Of a stretch of DNA of 50,871 nucleotides, positions 34,179 through 43,055 are shown piece by piece; position 1 is the first letter of the stretch; every line of letters starts with the position of its first letter. Source of the DNA: an uncultured Drancourtella sp. (GTDB taxonomy: Bacteria; Bacillota; Clostridia; Lachnospirales; Lachnospiraceae); NCBI GenBank assembly GCA_937880845.1, contig CALFLL010000041.1:1-50871 (forward strand), given 5' to 3'. A model generated the notes under the pieces. It was not told where the DNA came from and made no database searches. It worked only from the letters and a program-made list of their open reading frames with translations. The position numbers were made by a program, and so were the translations under genes.

Positions 34179-35291
34179 ATGAAAATTGGGTGTGTAAAAG
34201 AAATTAAAAACAGAGAGTATCGCGTAGGTCTTATACCGGACAATGCAAAAAGCTATGTGAATGCAGGACATGAAGTCTGGATCGAAAAAGGTGCTGGACT
34301 TGGTTCCGGCTTTACGGATGCGGAATATGAAAAAGCCGGAGCAAAATTATGCGACAGTGCCAAGGAAGTCTGGGACCATGTGGATATGATGGTAAAGGTA
34401 AAAGAACCGCTTCCTCAGGAATATCAGTATTTCCGTCAGGATTTGATTCTGTTTACGTATCTTCATCTGGCAGCCGACAAGGCATTGACGGACGCGATGC
34501 TTGCATCCAAAATGAGAGGTTTTGCTTATGAAACACTGATTGAAAGAGACGGAAGTATTCCGCTTCTTGCTCCGATGAGCCAGATTGCCGGACGTTTAAG
34601 CATCCAGGAAGGTGCAAAATATCTGGAAAAGACATTCGGCGGCTCCGGCGTATTACTTGCCGGTGTACCGGGAACACCGAAGGCGGAAGTTGTTATTATC
34701 GGAGGAGGTTCTGTCGGAACAAATGCATGTAAGATTGCGGTTGGTATGGGGGCCAATGTTACAATTTTGGATGTAAATCTTCAGAGACTTGCATATTTGG
34801 ATGATATTTTTGGTTCCAGAATCCAGACACTTGTAAGTACAGACACCAATATTGAAAATGCGGTGAAAAAAGCAGATCTTGTAATCGGAAGTGTCCTGAT
34901 TCCTGGCAAAGCGGCACCGAAACTTATGAAGAAAGCTTATTTAAAAGAAATGAGACCGGGAAGTGTGATCGTGGATGTTGCCGTAGATCAGGGCGGATGT
35001 TGTGAAACAACGAAAGTGACCTCTCATGATGATCCGATTTATGAAGTAGACGGAATCGTTCATTACTGTGTAGGAAATATGCCGGGAGCTGTGCCAAGGA
35101 CATCAACGATTGCCCTTACAAATGCAACCCTTCGCTATGGACTTGCTATTGCAGAACATGGATTGGAAACAGCATGTAAGAAAAATCCTGTCCTGATATC
35201 CGGTGTCAATACCTATGACGGAAAGTTAACCTGCAAAAATGTAGCAGAAAGCTTTGATATGGAATATACGGAACTGGAAGAATTAATATAG
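34179..35291 (+). CDS. ald: Alanine dehydrogenase
   Basis: Interconverts L-alanine and pyruvate plus ammonia with NAD; in spore formers it supports alanine catabolism. KEIKNREYRVGLIP at the N-terminus and the Rossmann motif VVIIGGGSVGTNA (about residues 169-181) are typical, as are DVAVDQGGCCETT and HYCVGNMPGAVPRTST near the C-terminus. ATG 34179 is chosen because AGGAGG lies 8 bases upstream and the length (370) then matches the family. An open frame further upstream crosses the promoter. Confidence 0.95.
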   Translation: MKIGCVKEIKNREYRVGLIPDNAKSYVNAGHEVWIEKGAGLGSGFTDAEYEKAGAKLCDSAKEVWDHVDMMVKVKEPLPQEYQYFRQDLILFTYLHLAADKALTDAMLASKMRGFAYETLIERDGSIPLLAPMSQIAGRLSIQEGAKYLEKTFGGSGVLLAGVPGTPKAEVVIIGGGSVGTNACKIAVGMGANVTILDVNLQRLAYLDDIFGSRIQTLVSTDTNIENAVKKADLVIGSVLIPGKAAPKLMKKAYLKEMRPGSVIVDVAVDQGGCCETTKVTSHDDPIYEVDGIVHYCVGNMPGAVPRTSTIALTNATLRYGLAIAEHGLETACKKNPVLISGVNTYDGKLTCKNVAESFDMEYTELEELI

Positions 35292-35300
35292 GAAAAAGAA

Positions 35301-35340
35301 AAAGAGGCGGAAAGCATGTAGATCAGCTTTCCGCCTCTTT
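35301..35340. terminator. Bidirectional terminator between ald and the YitT gene
   Basis: A perfect 15-bp stem, AAAGAGGCGGAAAGC (35301-35315) with GCTTTCCGCCTCTTT (35326-35340), has a 10-base loop and A/T tracts on both sides. Confidence 0.85.
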
Positions 35341-35353
35341 CCTTTATGTAAAT

Positions 35354-36232
35354 CTATAATCTCTTTTCAAAGTTGCCATCAACAGAACATCCTTCTGTAA
35401 AAATCATAAAAGCATTCGGATCAATACTGCGGACAATACGTTTGATCTGGTTGACTTCATATTTGGAAATCATGACAAACAAAATATAAGAAGTTTCTTT
35501 TGTGTAAGCTCCGGCTCCGTCCCAGTTTGTCACGCCTCGTCCCATCTCATCCATGATAGCTTTTGAAATACCAAGCTTTTTCGTAAAGATCATGACGCTC
35601 ATATTGATATTCTGTATATGAACACGGTCACACGCAACAGAGGCAATTACACCGTAGATTAAAGAGTAAATCACGATTTCAAGGTTGAACATACAAAGAC
35701 AGATGCCATATACAAATGCGTTGATGATGATTCCCATTTTCCCGACACTGAAATTGCGGAATTTTTTTGTAAAATACAGACCGAGGATGTCCTGGCCTCC
35801 TCCGGAACTTCCGCCTCTTAATACAAGACCGGTACCAAATCCGGAAACAAGACCGCCAATGATACAGGCTGTGAGATAATCCTCGATGATTGGTGATTTT
35901 GGAATAGGAATAAAGGTAAGAGCAGCTGTCTGGATAATAACCGTGATGATTGTCTTTGCAAAAAACCCTTTTCCCATTTTTTTCCATGCAAGATAAACAA
36001 GAGGAATATTTAACAAAAAGTAAATAATACCGGAAATATCTGTCTGACCAAAGGATAAATGTAAAGTGGATGTTAAAAAGGTACGGATTAACTGTGCGAT
36101 TCCCACAAATCCACCATTATATAAAGTAAGCGGTGTGATAAACAGATTTACTCCTGCTGCAAAAAGAATACCACCGGTGACGGCATAAAAAAGACCGAGC
36201 AGGTTTTGCTTTTTGTTTTTTGTAACAGCCAT
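35354..36232 (-). CDS. YitT family membrane protein (YitT plus DUF2179)
   Basis: A 292-residue protein with about six hydrophobic segments in the first 200 residues (ILFAAGVNLFITPL, LRGGSSGGGQDILG) and a C-terminal soluble DUF2179 domain (KLGISKAIMDEMGRGVTNWDGAGAY, SIDPNAFMIFTEG). Family members are membrane proteins of unknown transport role. ATG 36232 is chosen for its site GAAGGGAG; a longer frame upstream lacks one. It is divergent from the pst operon, sharing a ~230-base intergenic region with the Pho box. Confidence 0.85.
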   Translation of the reverse strand: MAVTKNKKQNLLGLFYAVTGGILFAAGVNLFITPLTLYNGGFVGIAQLIRTFLTSTLHLSFGQTDISGIIYFLLNIPLVYLAWKKMGKGFFAKTIITVIIQTAALTFIPIPKSPIIEDYLTACIIGGLVSGFGTGLVLRGGSSGGGQDILGLYFTKKFRNFSVGKMGIIINAFVYGICLCMFNLEIVIYSLIYGVIASVACDRVHIQNINMSVMIFTKKLGISKAIMDEMGRGVTNWDGAGAYTKETSYILFVMISKYEVNQIKRIVRSIDPNAFMIFTEGCSVDGNFEKRL

Positions 36233-36346
36233 TTGTTTTCTCCCTTCATAAATAATAGATGCTGTCAAAACTGATGAATCTTTAACCATTCTATCACTGT
36301 AATGCGTTAATGACAAGTATAGTTTAAAAGATAACAGGGAATCTTA

Positions 36347-36402
36347 TTTAACATAGATTTAACAGAGAGGTGATAGTAGATTTAACATAGATTTATTATG
36401 AT
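36347..36402 (+). promoter_or_regulatory. Pho box and promoter of the pst-pho operon
   Basis: TTTAACA repeats occur at 36347-36353, 36358-36364 and 36381-36387, with a weaker TTTATTA at 36392-36398. Starts are 11 bases apart within each pair and 23 between pairs, close to the spacing of PhoB/PhoP direct repeats (TTAACA type). TATGAT at 36397-36402 can be the -10, so the repeats replace the -35. The rest of the 36233-36461 region shows nothing further. Confidence 0.65.
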
Positions 36403-36461
36403 AAATGCGTCGACAGGGAAAAGAAAAAACAAAGTAAAATAAATAAGGGAGAGATTGAATT

Positions 36462-37349
36462 ATGAAGTTAAGAAAAATGGCAGCAGTTATCGGAGCAGCA
36501 ATTATGGTAATGTCACTTGCGGCATGTGGAGGAAGTAGCGACGGAGATAAAAAAGATGCCGGTTCAAACGGAGGAAACATCAGCGTGATTTCTCGTGAAG
36601 AAGGTTCCGGAACAAGAGGAGCATTCGTAGAACTTTTTGGAGTGGAAGAAGAAGTTGACGGAGAAAAAGTTGACAATACAACAACGGAAGCAACGGTTAC
36701 AAACAATACATCCGTTATGCTTTCAACGGTGGCGGATGACCCGAATGCCATTGGATATGTATCACTTGGTTCTTTAAACGATTCTGTAAAAGCCGTAAAA
36801 ATTGAAGGGGCTGAAGCAACGGCAGAAAATATCAAAAACGGAACATATCAGGTATCTCGTCCGTTTAATATTGTGACAAAAGACGGTATAAGTGAAGTGG
36901 CACAGGATTTTATCAATTATATCTTAAGCAAACAGGGACAAGAAGTTATTGCAAAAGAAGGATACATTCCGCTTGATACAACAACAGAATATGCAGCATC
37001 CGGAAAAAGCGGAAAGGTAACGGTATCAGGTTCCTCATCTGTATCACCTGTCATGGAGAAATTGGCAGAAGCTTATAAAAAATTAAATTCAGGCGTAGAA
37101 ATAGAAATTCAGACAAGTGACTCAACAACAGGTGTGTCCGATGCAATCGGAGGAATCAGTGACATCGGTATGGCTTCCAGAGAATTAAAAGATTCCGAAA
37201 CATCCGAAGGAGTAAAAGGAACAGTAATTGCAACAGATGGTATTGCGGTGATTGTAAACAAAGACAATAAGATGGATGATCTTACAAAGGATCAGGTAAA
37301 ATCAATCTTTACAGGTGAAACACTTACATGGGATGAGGTAACAAAATAA
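36462..37349 (+). CDS. pstS: Phosphate ABC transporter substrate-binding lipoprotein PstS, circularly permuted
   Basis: Captures phosphate outside the membrane for PstCAB. The signal peptide ends at the lipobox LAACGG with lipidated Cys22. The domain order is unusual. Residues 39-178 (ISVISREEGSGTRGAF to EGYIPLD) correspond to the second half of ordinary PstS. Residues 184-295 (KVTVSGSSSVSPVMEKL, DIGMASREL, TDGIAVIVN, FTGETLTWDEV) correspond to its first half. All phosphate-binding segments remain, so the fold is probably preserved as a circular permutant. GGGAGAG precedes the ATG, and pstC starts 2 bases after the stop. Confidence 0.92.
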   Translation: MKLRKMAAVIGAAIMVMSLAACGGSSDGDKKDAGSNGGNISVISREEGSGTRGAFVELFGVEEEVDGEKVDNTTTEATVTNNTSVMLSTVADDPNAIGYVSLGSLNDSVKAVKIEGAEATAENIKNGTYQVSRPFNIVTKDGISEVAQDFINYILSKQGQEVIAKEGYIPLDTTTEYAASGKSGKVTVSGSSSVSPVMEKLAEAYKKLNSGVEIEIQTSDSTTGVSDAIGGISDIGMASRELKDSETSEGVKGTVIATDGIAVIVNKDNKMDDLTKDQVKSIFTGETLTWDEVTK

Positions 37350-37351
37350 TT

Positions 37352-38218
37352 ATGAAGAACTGGAAAGAAAAGGGCATGCAGGGAGTATTTCTCCTTGCGG
37401 CCTGTGCTTCTGTTTTGGCAGTTGCATTGATTTGTATATTTTTATTTATAAATGGTATCCCGGCAATGAAAGAAATCGGTTTTGTAAAGTTTCTTAGCGG
37501 AGAAATGTGGAGACCAACCAATAAGATTTTTGGGATTCTTCCATTCATTATGGGAAGCATTTATGTTACGGCAGGCGCAATTTTGATCGGAGTACCGATT
37601 GGAATTTTTACATCTGTATTTATGGCACATTACTGTCCGAAAAAAATCTATCCGTTTTTAAAAGCATCTACGGAACTTCTGGCGGGAATCCCTTCCGTTG
37701 TATACGGATTTTTCGGACTGGTAGTCATTGTTCCGCTAATCCGTGCATTTGCTCAGCCAAGGGGCCTTGGAAACGGACAGAGTATGTTGGCGGCGTCCAT
37801 TATACTTGGAATTATGATTTTACCAACAATCATCGGAGTTACCGAATCAGCCATGAGAAGTGTGCCGGATCAATATTATGAAGGATCTCTGGCACTTGGT
37901 GCAACTAAGGAAAGAACCATCTTTCGAATCGTTATTCCGGCAGCAAAATCAGGTGTGATTGCAGGGATTGTTCTGGGAATAGGACGTGCCATCGGAGAAA
38001 CCATGGCAGTAATCATGATTGCCGGAAATCAACCGCGAATGCCAAAAGGAATTTTCCAAGGGGTTCGTACCATGACAGCCAATATCGTAATGGAAATGGG
38101 ATACGCGACAGATCTTCACAGAGAAGCATTGATTGCAACAGCGGTTGTGCTGTTTGTGTTTATTTTGATTATTAATGTGTGTGTATCGTTGTTAAACAGG
38201 AGGAGTAAAAATGACTAG
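37352..38218 (+). CDS. pstC: Phosphate ABC transporter permease PstC
   Basis: One of two membrane subunits of the phosphate importer, 288 residues with six helices. Typical segments are SIYVTAGAILIGVPIGIFTSVF, AGIPSVVYGFFGLVV and the EAA-loop-like EGSLALGATKERTIFRIVIPAA that contacts PstB. It begins 2 bases after pstS and overlaps pstA by 8 bases, so translation is coupled. Confidence 0.94.
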   Translation: MKNWKEKGMQGVFLLAACASVLAVALICIFLFINGIPAMKEIGFVKFLSGEMWRPTNKIFGILPFIMGSIYVTAGAILIGVPIGIFTSVFMAHYCPKKIYPFLKASTELLAGIPSVVYGFFGLVVIVPLIRAFAQPRGLGNGQSMLAASIILGIMILPTIIGVTESAMRSVPDQYYEGSLALGATKERTIFRIVIPAAKSGVIAGIVLGIGRAIGETMAVIMIAGNQPRMPKGIFQGVRTMTANIVMEMGYATDLHREALIATAVVLFVFILIINVCVSLLNRRSKND

Positions 38219-39044
38219 CAGAAGAAAAGTGGAAAGTGTTATTTTGAAAATTTTTGTATTTGCAGCTGCAGTTATTACTTTTGCCGTACTTCTGTTTTTA
38301 TTGGCATATATTTTGATCAACGGTGTTCCTCATTTGAAGCCGGAATTGTTTTCCTTAAAATATACAACAGAAAATGCATCTTTGATGCCGGCTCTTATCA
38401 ACACGATCATAATGACGGTTCTGTCCTTGATCATAGCAATTCCTTTCGGTGTATTTTCCGCCATTTTTCTTGTGGAGTATGCACAAAAGGGAAATAAATT
38501 CGTTGGTATTATCCGACTTACAACAGAAACATTGTCAGGAATTCCGTCTATTGTTTATGGACTTTTTGGTATGCTTTTTTTCGTGACGCAGCTGAAATGG
38601 GGATATTCTATTTTAGCAGGTGCATTTACGATGTCTATTATGATTCTTCCGCTTATCATGCGAACAACGGAAGAGGCGTTAAAATCCGTACCTGATACAT
38701 ACAGGGAAGGAAGTTTCGGGCTGGGAGCAGGAAAATTACGTACAATTTTTCGCATTGTTCTTCCGGCAGCGGTTCCGGGTATCAGTGCAGGTATCATCCT
38801 TGCCATCGGAAGAATCATGGGAGAAACGGCAGCACTTATTTTTACGGCAGGTACGGTTCCGAAAGCTGCTACATCAGTAATGGATTCGGGACGTACGTTG
38901 GCAGTTCATATGTATAATCTTTCAAGTGAAGGGTTATATATGGATCAGGCATATGCAACGGCGGTTATTTTATTGATTTTAGTTGTAATAATGAATGCAT
39001 TATCGGCAGTTGTTGCAAGAAAACTTACAAAGGGGACGAACTAA
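38211..39044 (+). CDS. pstA: Phosphate ABC transporter permease PstA
   Basis: The second membrane subunit of the phosphate importer, 277 residues with six helices. It has INTIIMTVLSLIIAIPFGVFSAIFL, SGIPSIVYGLFG and the coupling loop EGSFGLGAGKLRTIFRIVLPAAVPG. The ATG has AGGAGGAG upstream within pstC, and its last base is the first of the pstB ATG. Confidence 0.94.
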   Translation: MTSRRKVESVILKIFVFAAAVITFAVLLFLLAYILINGVPHLKPELFSLKYTTENASLMPALINTIIMTVLSLIIAIPFGVFSAIFLVEYAQKGNKFVGIIRLTTETLSGIPSIVYGLFGMLFFVTQLKWGYSILAGAFTMSIMILPLIMRTTEEALKSVPDTYREGSFGLGAGKLRTIFRIVLPAAVPGISAGIILAIGRIMGETAALIFTAGTVPKAATSVMDSGRTLAVHMYNLSSEGLYMDQAYATAVILLILVVIMNALSAVVARKLTKGTN

Positions 39045-39796
39045 TGGGCAAGATTGATATAAAAGATATGGATTTGTTTTACGGCTCTTTTCAGGCTTTA
39101 AAAAATATAAACCTGGAAATTGAACCGAATAAGATCACAGCATTTATCGGACCAAGCGGCTGTGGAAAGTCTACATTGTTAAAATCGTTAAACAGGATGA
39201 ACGATTTGGTAGAGGAATGTCGGATAGAAGGAAAGATCCTTCTGGACGGCGAGGATATTTACGGAAAAGGGACAGATGTAAATGCACTTAGAAAACGGGT
39301 TGGAATGGTATTTCAAAAACCAAATCCGTTCCCTATGAGTATTTATGACAATGTAGCGTACGGACCGAGAACACATGGTATTCATTCTAAAGCAAAGTTG
39401 GATGATATTGTAGAAAAATCTCTCAGAAATGCGGCAATATGGGATGAAGTAAAAGACAGATTGAAAAAGAGTGCTCTTGGAATGTCAGGAGGACAGCAGC
39501 AGAGGCTTTGTATTGCAAGAGCACTTGCAGTAGAACCGGAAGTACTGTTGATGGATGAACCGACATCTGCATTGGATCCGATATCAACATCAAAGATAGA
39601 AGACCTTGCGGCAGACTTGAAAAAAGATTATACTATTGTCATGGTTACGCATAATATGCAGCAGGCAGTCCGAATTTCTGATAATACAGCATTTTTCTTA
39701 TTGGGAGAAATGATTGAATATAACAATACGGAGAAACTATTCTCTATTCCATCTGATAAGAGAACAGAAGATTATATAACAGGGAGGTTCGGCTAA
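39044..39796 (+). CDS. pstB: Phosphate ABC transporter ATP-binding protein PstB
   Basis: Cytoplasmic ATPase of the importer, 250 residues. Walker A is GPSGCGKST. The PstB-specific RVGMVFQKPNPFPMSIYDNVAYGPR, the signature LGMSGGQQQRLCIARAL, Walker B LLMDEPTSALDP and the H-loop MVTHNMQQA are all intact. It is coupled to pstA by a one-base overlap and followed 2 bases later by phoU. Confidence 0.97.
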   Translation: MGKIDIKDMDLFYGSFQALKNINLEIEPNKITAFIGPSGCGKSTLLKSLNRMNDLVEECRIEGKILLDGEDIYGKGTDVNALRKRVGMVFQKPNPFPMSIYDNVAYGPRTHGIHSKAKLDDIVEKSLRNAAIWDEVKDRLKKSALGMSGGQQQRLCIARALAVEPEVLLMDEPTSALDPISTSKIEDLAADLKKDYTIVMVTHNMQQAVRISDNTAFFLLGEMIEYNNTEKLFSIPSDKRTEDYITGRFG

Positions 39797-39798
39797 AA

Positions 39799-40488
39799 AT
39801 GAGAAACAAATTCGATATGCAGCTTGATTCCATGAAAGAACAACTCATTCGTATGGGAGAACTTTGCGAGATCGCTATTACAAAAGCAACGGAAGCGATT
39901 TTGGAAGGGAAAAAAGAACAGGCAGTAGAAGTGATACGTGCAGATGAAGAGATTGATCAGGCAGAAAAAGATATTGAAAGACTCTGTCTTAGACTTCTTC
40001 TTCAACAGCAGCCGGTTGCAAGAGATTTAAGACAAATTTCGGCAGCATTGAAAATGATCACGGATATGGAGCGAATCGGAGATCAGGCTTCAGACATTGC
40101 GGAGATTCTTTTGTCTGCATCGGAACTCCATCTTGAAAAGCAGAATCATGATGTTGGGAAAATGGCTCAGGCAGTTGCAAAGATGGTAAAAGAAAGCGTA
40201 CAGGCCTATGTGGATCAGAACATGATGCTTGCAAAAAAGGTTATGAATTCCGATGATGAAGTTGACAGAATGTTTGAAAAAGTAAGGCAGGAAATCATTG
40301 ATTATATTGCAGGACAGAACGGACAGGGAGGAGAACAGGCAATCGATCTTATCATGGTTACAAAATATCTGGAAAGAATCGGTGACCATGCAACAAATAT
40401 TGCAGAATGGGTGGAATTCTCTATTACGGGAAATCACCGTGTGGCAGTAGAATTCCGTAAAAAAGAAGAAACAGGAGAAAAAGAATGA
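39799..40488 (+). CDS. phoU: Phosphate signalling protein PhoU
   Basis: A helical protein with two PhoU repeats that links PstSCAB transport to the PhoR kinase. It has two E/DxxxD metal-binding patterns, DEEIDQAEKDIE in the first half and DDEVDRMFEKV in the second, and MERIGDQASDIAE and LERIGDHATNIAEW. Length 229 is normal. The end overlaps phoB by 4 bases. Confidence 0.93.
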   Translation: MRNKFDMQLDSMKEQLIRMGELCEIAITKATEAILEGKKEQAVEVIRADEEIDQAEKDIERLCLRLLLQQQPVARDLRQISAALKMITDMERIGDQASDIAEILLSASELHLEKQNHDVGKMAQAVAKMVKESVQAYVDQNMMLAKKVMNSDDEVDRMFEKVRQEIIDYIAGQNGQGGEQAIDLIMVTKYLERIGDHATNIAEWVEFSITGNHRVAVEFRKKEETGEKE

Positions 40489-41168
40489 TTTTTTGTGTAG
40501 AAGATGACAGAAACATAAGAGAACTGGTAGTATACACATTATCAAGTACCGGAATGGAGGCAGAAGGCTTCGAAGACGGGGAAGCGCTTTTTCAAGCTTT
40601 GGCAGACAGGCTGCCAGAGCTTATTTTGCTTGATATCATGCTTCCGGGGGAGGATGGAATGACAATCCTCAAAAAAATAAAAGGAAATGAAAGAACAAAA
40701 GAAATTCCCGTTATCATGGTTACGGCAAAAGGTGCCGAATACGATAAGGTATCTGGACTCGATAATGGAGCAGATGACTATGTGACAAAACCGTTTGGTA
40801 TGATGGAACTTGTATCCAGGATCAAGGCGGTTTTAAGAAGAACGAAAAAGAAAGAAGAAAATACTCTGCTTTGTGCGGGCAGTATTGTTATAAATGAAAA
40901 GAAGCATGAAGTTCTTGTAGAGGGAGAATCTGTAGGACTTACTTTAAAAGAGTATGAGATGTTACGCAGACTGATTAAAAACAAAGGAATTGTACTGACA
41001 CGTGACCGTCTTCTGGAAGAAATATGGGGATATGATTTTGATGGTGAAACAAGAACGGTGGATGTACATATCCGGACATTAAGACAGAAACTCGGGAAAG
41101 CAGGGGAAGCTATCGAAACAGTAAGGGGAGTAGGATACCGTATTACAAACGGACAGGAGGAGTCATAA
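40485..41168 (+). CDS. phoB: Phosphate response regulator PhoB/PhoP
   Basis: An OmpR-type transcription factor that activates Pho box promoters such as the one before pstS. In the receiver domain, acidic residues are at 6-8 and the phosphorylation site is Asp50 (LLDIMLP), with Lys in YVTKPFG. A winged helix follows, with LTLKEYEMLRRL, DRLLEEIWGY and RTVDVHIRTLRQKLG. Length 227. It overlaps phoU, and phoR follows after 4 bases. Confidence 0.93.
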   Translation: MIFCVEDDRNIRELVVYTLSSTGMEAEGFEDGEALFQALADRLPELILLDIMLPGEDGMTILKKIKGNERTKEIPVIMVTAKGAEYDKVSGLDNGADDYVTKPFGMMELVSRIKAVLRRTKKKEENTLLCAGSIVINEKKHEVLVEGESVGLTLKEYEMLRRLIKNKGIVLTRDRLLEEIWGYDFDGETRTVDVHIRTLRQKLGKAGEAIETVRGVGYRITNGQEES

Positions 41169-41172
41169 AATC

Positions 41173-42495
41173 ATGAGATACAAAATCCAACGAAGCATGA
41201 TTTTGGTGATTATCCTGACGCTTCTGACCTCATATGCATTTTTGATCGTCGTGATCTATAATCAGACCTTTCAGATCATGGAAAAAGATGCCAGACAAGA
41301 AGCGGCATACATCAAGGAAGCAATCGATATTTCGGGAAGTACATATTTGAAAGAAATGGATCAAGTGAATACCGAAACAAGAGTGACGCAGATTGCCAAA
41401 GACGGGACTGTTTTATATGATTCCAAGGGAAACGAAAAACGGGATGAAAACCATGCGGGACGAAAAGAAGTAAAAGAAGCATTGAAAACAGGACGAGGAC
41501 AGGCGGTTCGAATGTCCCAGACGGTTGGCGAGGAGTTATTTTATTATGCGGTACTTTTGGAAGATGGAACGGTACTGCGTGTTGCAAAACCCATGGACGG
41601 AGTCAGCCGTACGGCAGTGAAAATCCTTCCGTATATGCTGTTGATCGGATTTATTTTAACACTTGTTGCATGGAGACTTTCAAAATGGTTTGCAAAAAGG
41701 CTTGTAAGGCCGATCAACGAACTGAATCTGGAGAATCCGATTGACAATGATGTCTATGACGAATTAACACCATTATTATTAAGTATGGAAAATCAGAAAA
41801 AAGAAAAAGAAAAAAACGAACAGATGAGAAGAGAGTTTTCGGCAAATGTTTCGCATGAATTGAAAACACCGTTAACTTCTATTTCGGGATATGCAGAAAT
41901 TATGAAAAGCGGTCTTGTAAAACCGGAAGATATGCAAAGATTTGCGGAACGTATTTATAAAGAGGCAAGCCGCCTGATTGTTCTGGTAGAAGATATCATC
42001 AAGCTTTCCAAGCTGGATGAAGGAGGAATAGGACTGGAACGGGAAACTGTGGATTTGTATTCGATTTGCGAAGAAACGATTTGCCGTCTGGAAGATATGG
42101 CCGGTCGACATCAGGTGAAGATGGAACTAAATGGCGAAAAAGTAGAGTATGAAGGAGTTTACAGAGTTTTAAACGAAATGATATGGAATCTCTGTGAAAA
42201 CGCGGTAAAATATAATAAACCGGGCGGAAAAGTCAAAATATGGGTGGGAAATACCCTTGACGGAGCAAAGGTCATAATACAGGATACGGGAATAGGAATA
42301 CCGGAAGAGGAACTGGATCGTATTTATGAGCGATTTTACCGAGTAGATAAAAGCCATTCAAAAGAGACCGGCGGAACCGGTCTTGGCCTTTCTATTGTAA
42401 AACATGGAGCTGCCATGCATAATATTAAGATTCTTACGGAAAGCAAAGTGGGAGAAGGAACAACGATTACGCTGCTGTTTTCAAAAGAGTGTTGA
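41173..42495 (+). CDS. phoR: Phosphate sensor histidine kinase PhoR
   Basis: A membrane kinase with two helices (about residues 8-30 and 153-172) flanking a ~120-residue extracytoplasmic domain. A short HAMP-like linker leads to the kinase core. His228 in VSHELKTPLTS is the phosphoacceptor. The N-box WNLCENAVKYN, DTGIGIPEEE, FYRVDKSHS and GGTGLGLSIVK complete the ATP domain. AGGAGGAG precedes the ATG. Its last 29 bases are also the 3' end of the minus-strand gene that converges on it, an overlap of coding sequences. Confidence 0.93.
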   Translation: MRYKIQRSMILVIILTLLTSYAFLIVVIYNQTFQIMEKDARQEAAYIKEAIDISGSTYLKEMDQVNTETRVTQIAKDGTVLYDSKGNEKRDENHAGRKEVKEALKTGRGQAVRMSQTVGEELFYYAVLLEDGTVLRVAKPMDGVSRTAVKILPYMLLIGFILTLVAWRLSKWFAKRLVRPINELNLENPIDNDVYDELTPLLLSMENQKKEKEKNEQMRREFSANVSHELKTPLTSISGYAEIMKSGLVKPEDMQRFAERIYKEASRLIVLVEDIIKLSKLDEGGIGLERETVDLYSICEETICRLEDMAGRHQVKMELNGEKVEYEGVYRVLNEMIWNLCENAVKYNKPGGKVKIWVGNTLDGAKVIIQDTGIGIPEEELDRIYERFYRVDKSHSKETGGTGLGLSIVKHGAAMHNIKILTESKVGEGTTITLLFSKEC

Positions 42496-43054
42496 GAGTG
42501 ACAGACTGAAGAGCGGTAAAAATAATCCCCATAATAACAGACAAAATACCAAATGTAAAAAATCCAAAAAGGAGTACGCAAAAATTGATCAGATACATGG
42601 TCAGGGCGATATTCGTTTTTGGATTTTTTTTATGAAGGATCAGAGCGATGACATCAAAGCTGACAGCCGTGGATTTGGCATTGATGCAAAGATAATATCC
42701 GCCTCCCACAAGAATACCCGCGATCAGTACACATAATAAATGCGGAAGATTCAGGGAAATCCCTAGTTTGTGGAACACTGTAAAAAAGAAAAGATAGGCA
42801 ATACCACTTATAATGGTTCCGGAAAAATAGTCTTTCCCAAGAAGCAGATAACAAAGGAAAAGTAAAAAAAGACTGATCCCATTGACAAAAAGAGAAAGAT
42901 CGATATGAAATATCTGCCCAAGAACCATAGAAAAGCTTGTAATCCCACCGTTTACAATTTCATTTGGAACAGTAATAAAAGCATATGCAGATGTGATCAG
43001 AATATTTCCGATCATGATTTGAAAATAGCGTTTAAAACCGGAAAGCTGTTTCAT
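42467..43054 (-). CDS. Small YitT/YczE-like integral membrane protein
   Basis: A 195-residue protein with about five or six hydrophobic segments. FITVPNEIVNGGITSFSMVLGQ and the central GGGYYLCINAKSTAVSFDVIALIL resemble the first domain of YitT or YczE proteins, and there is no DUF2179 tail. The function is unknown. It starts 1 base after the LysR gene on the same strand, so the two form an operon. The coding end overlaps phoR by 29 bases in antisense, leaving no terminator between them. Confidence 0.75.
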   Translation of the reverse strand: MKQLSGFKRYFQIMIGNILITSAYAFITVPNEIVNGGITSFSMVLGQIFHIDLSLFVNGISLFLLFLCYLLLGKDYFSGTIISGIAYLFFFTVFHKLGISLNLPHLLCVLIAGILVGGGYYLCINAKSTAVSFDVIALILHKKNPKTNIALTMYLINFCVLLFGFFTFGILSVIMGIIFTALQSVTLNTLLKTAA

Positions 43055-43055
43055 T

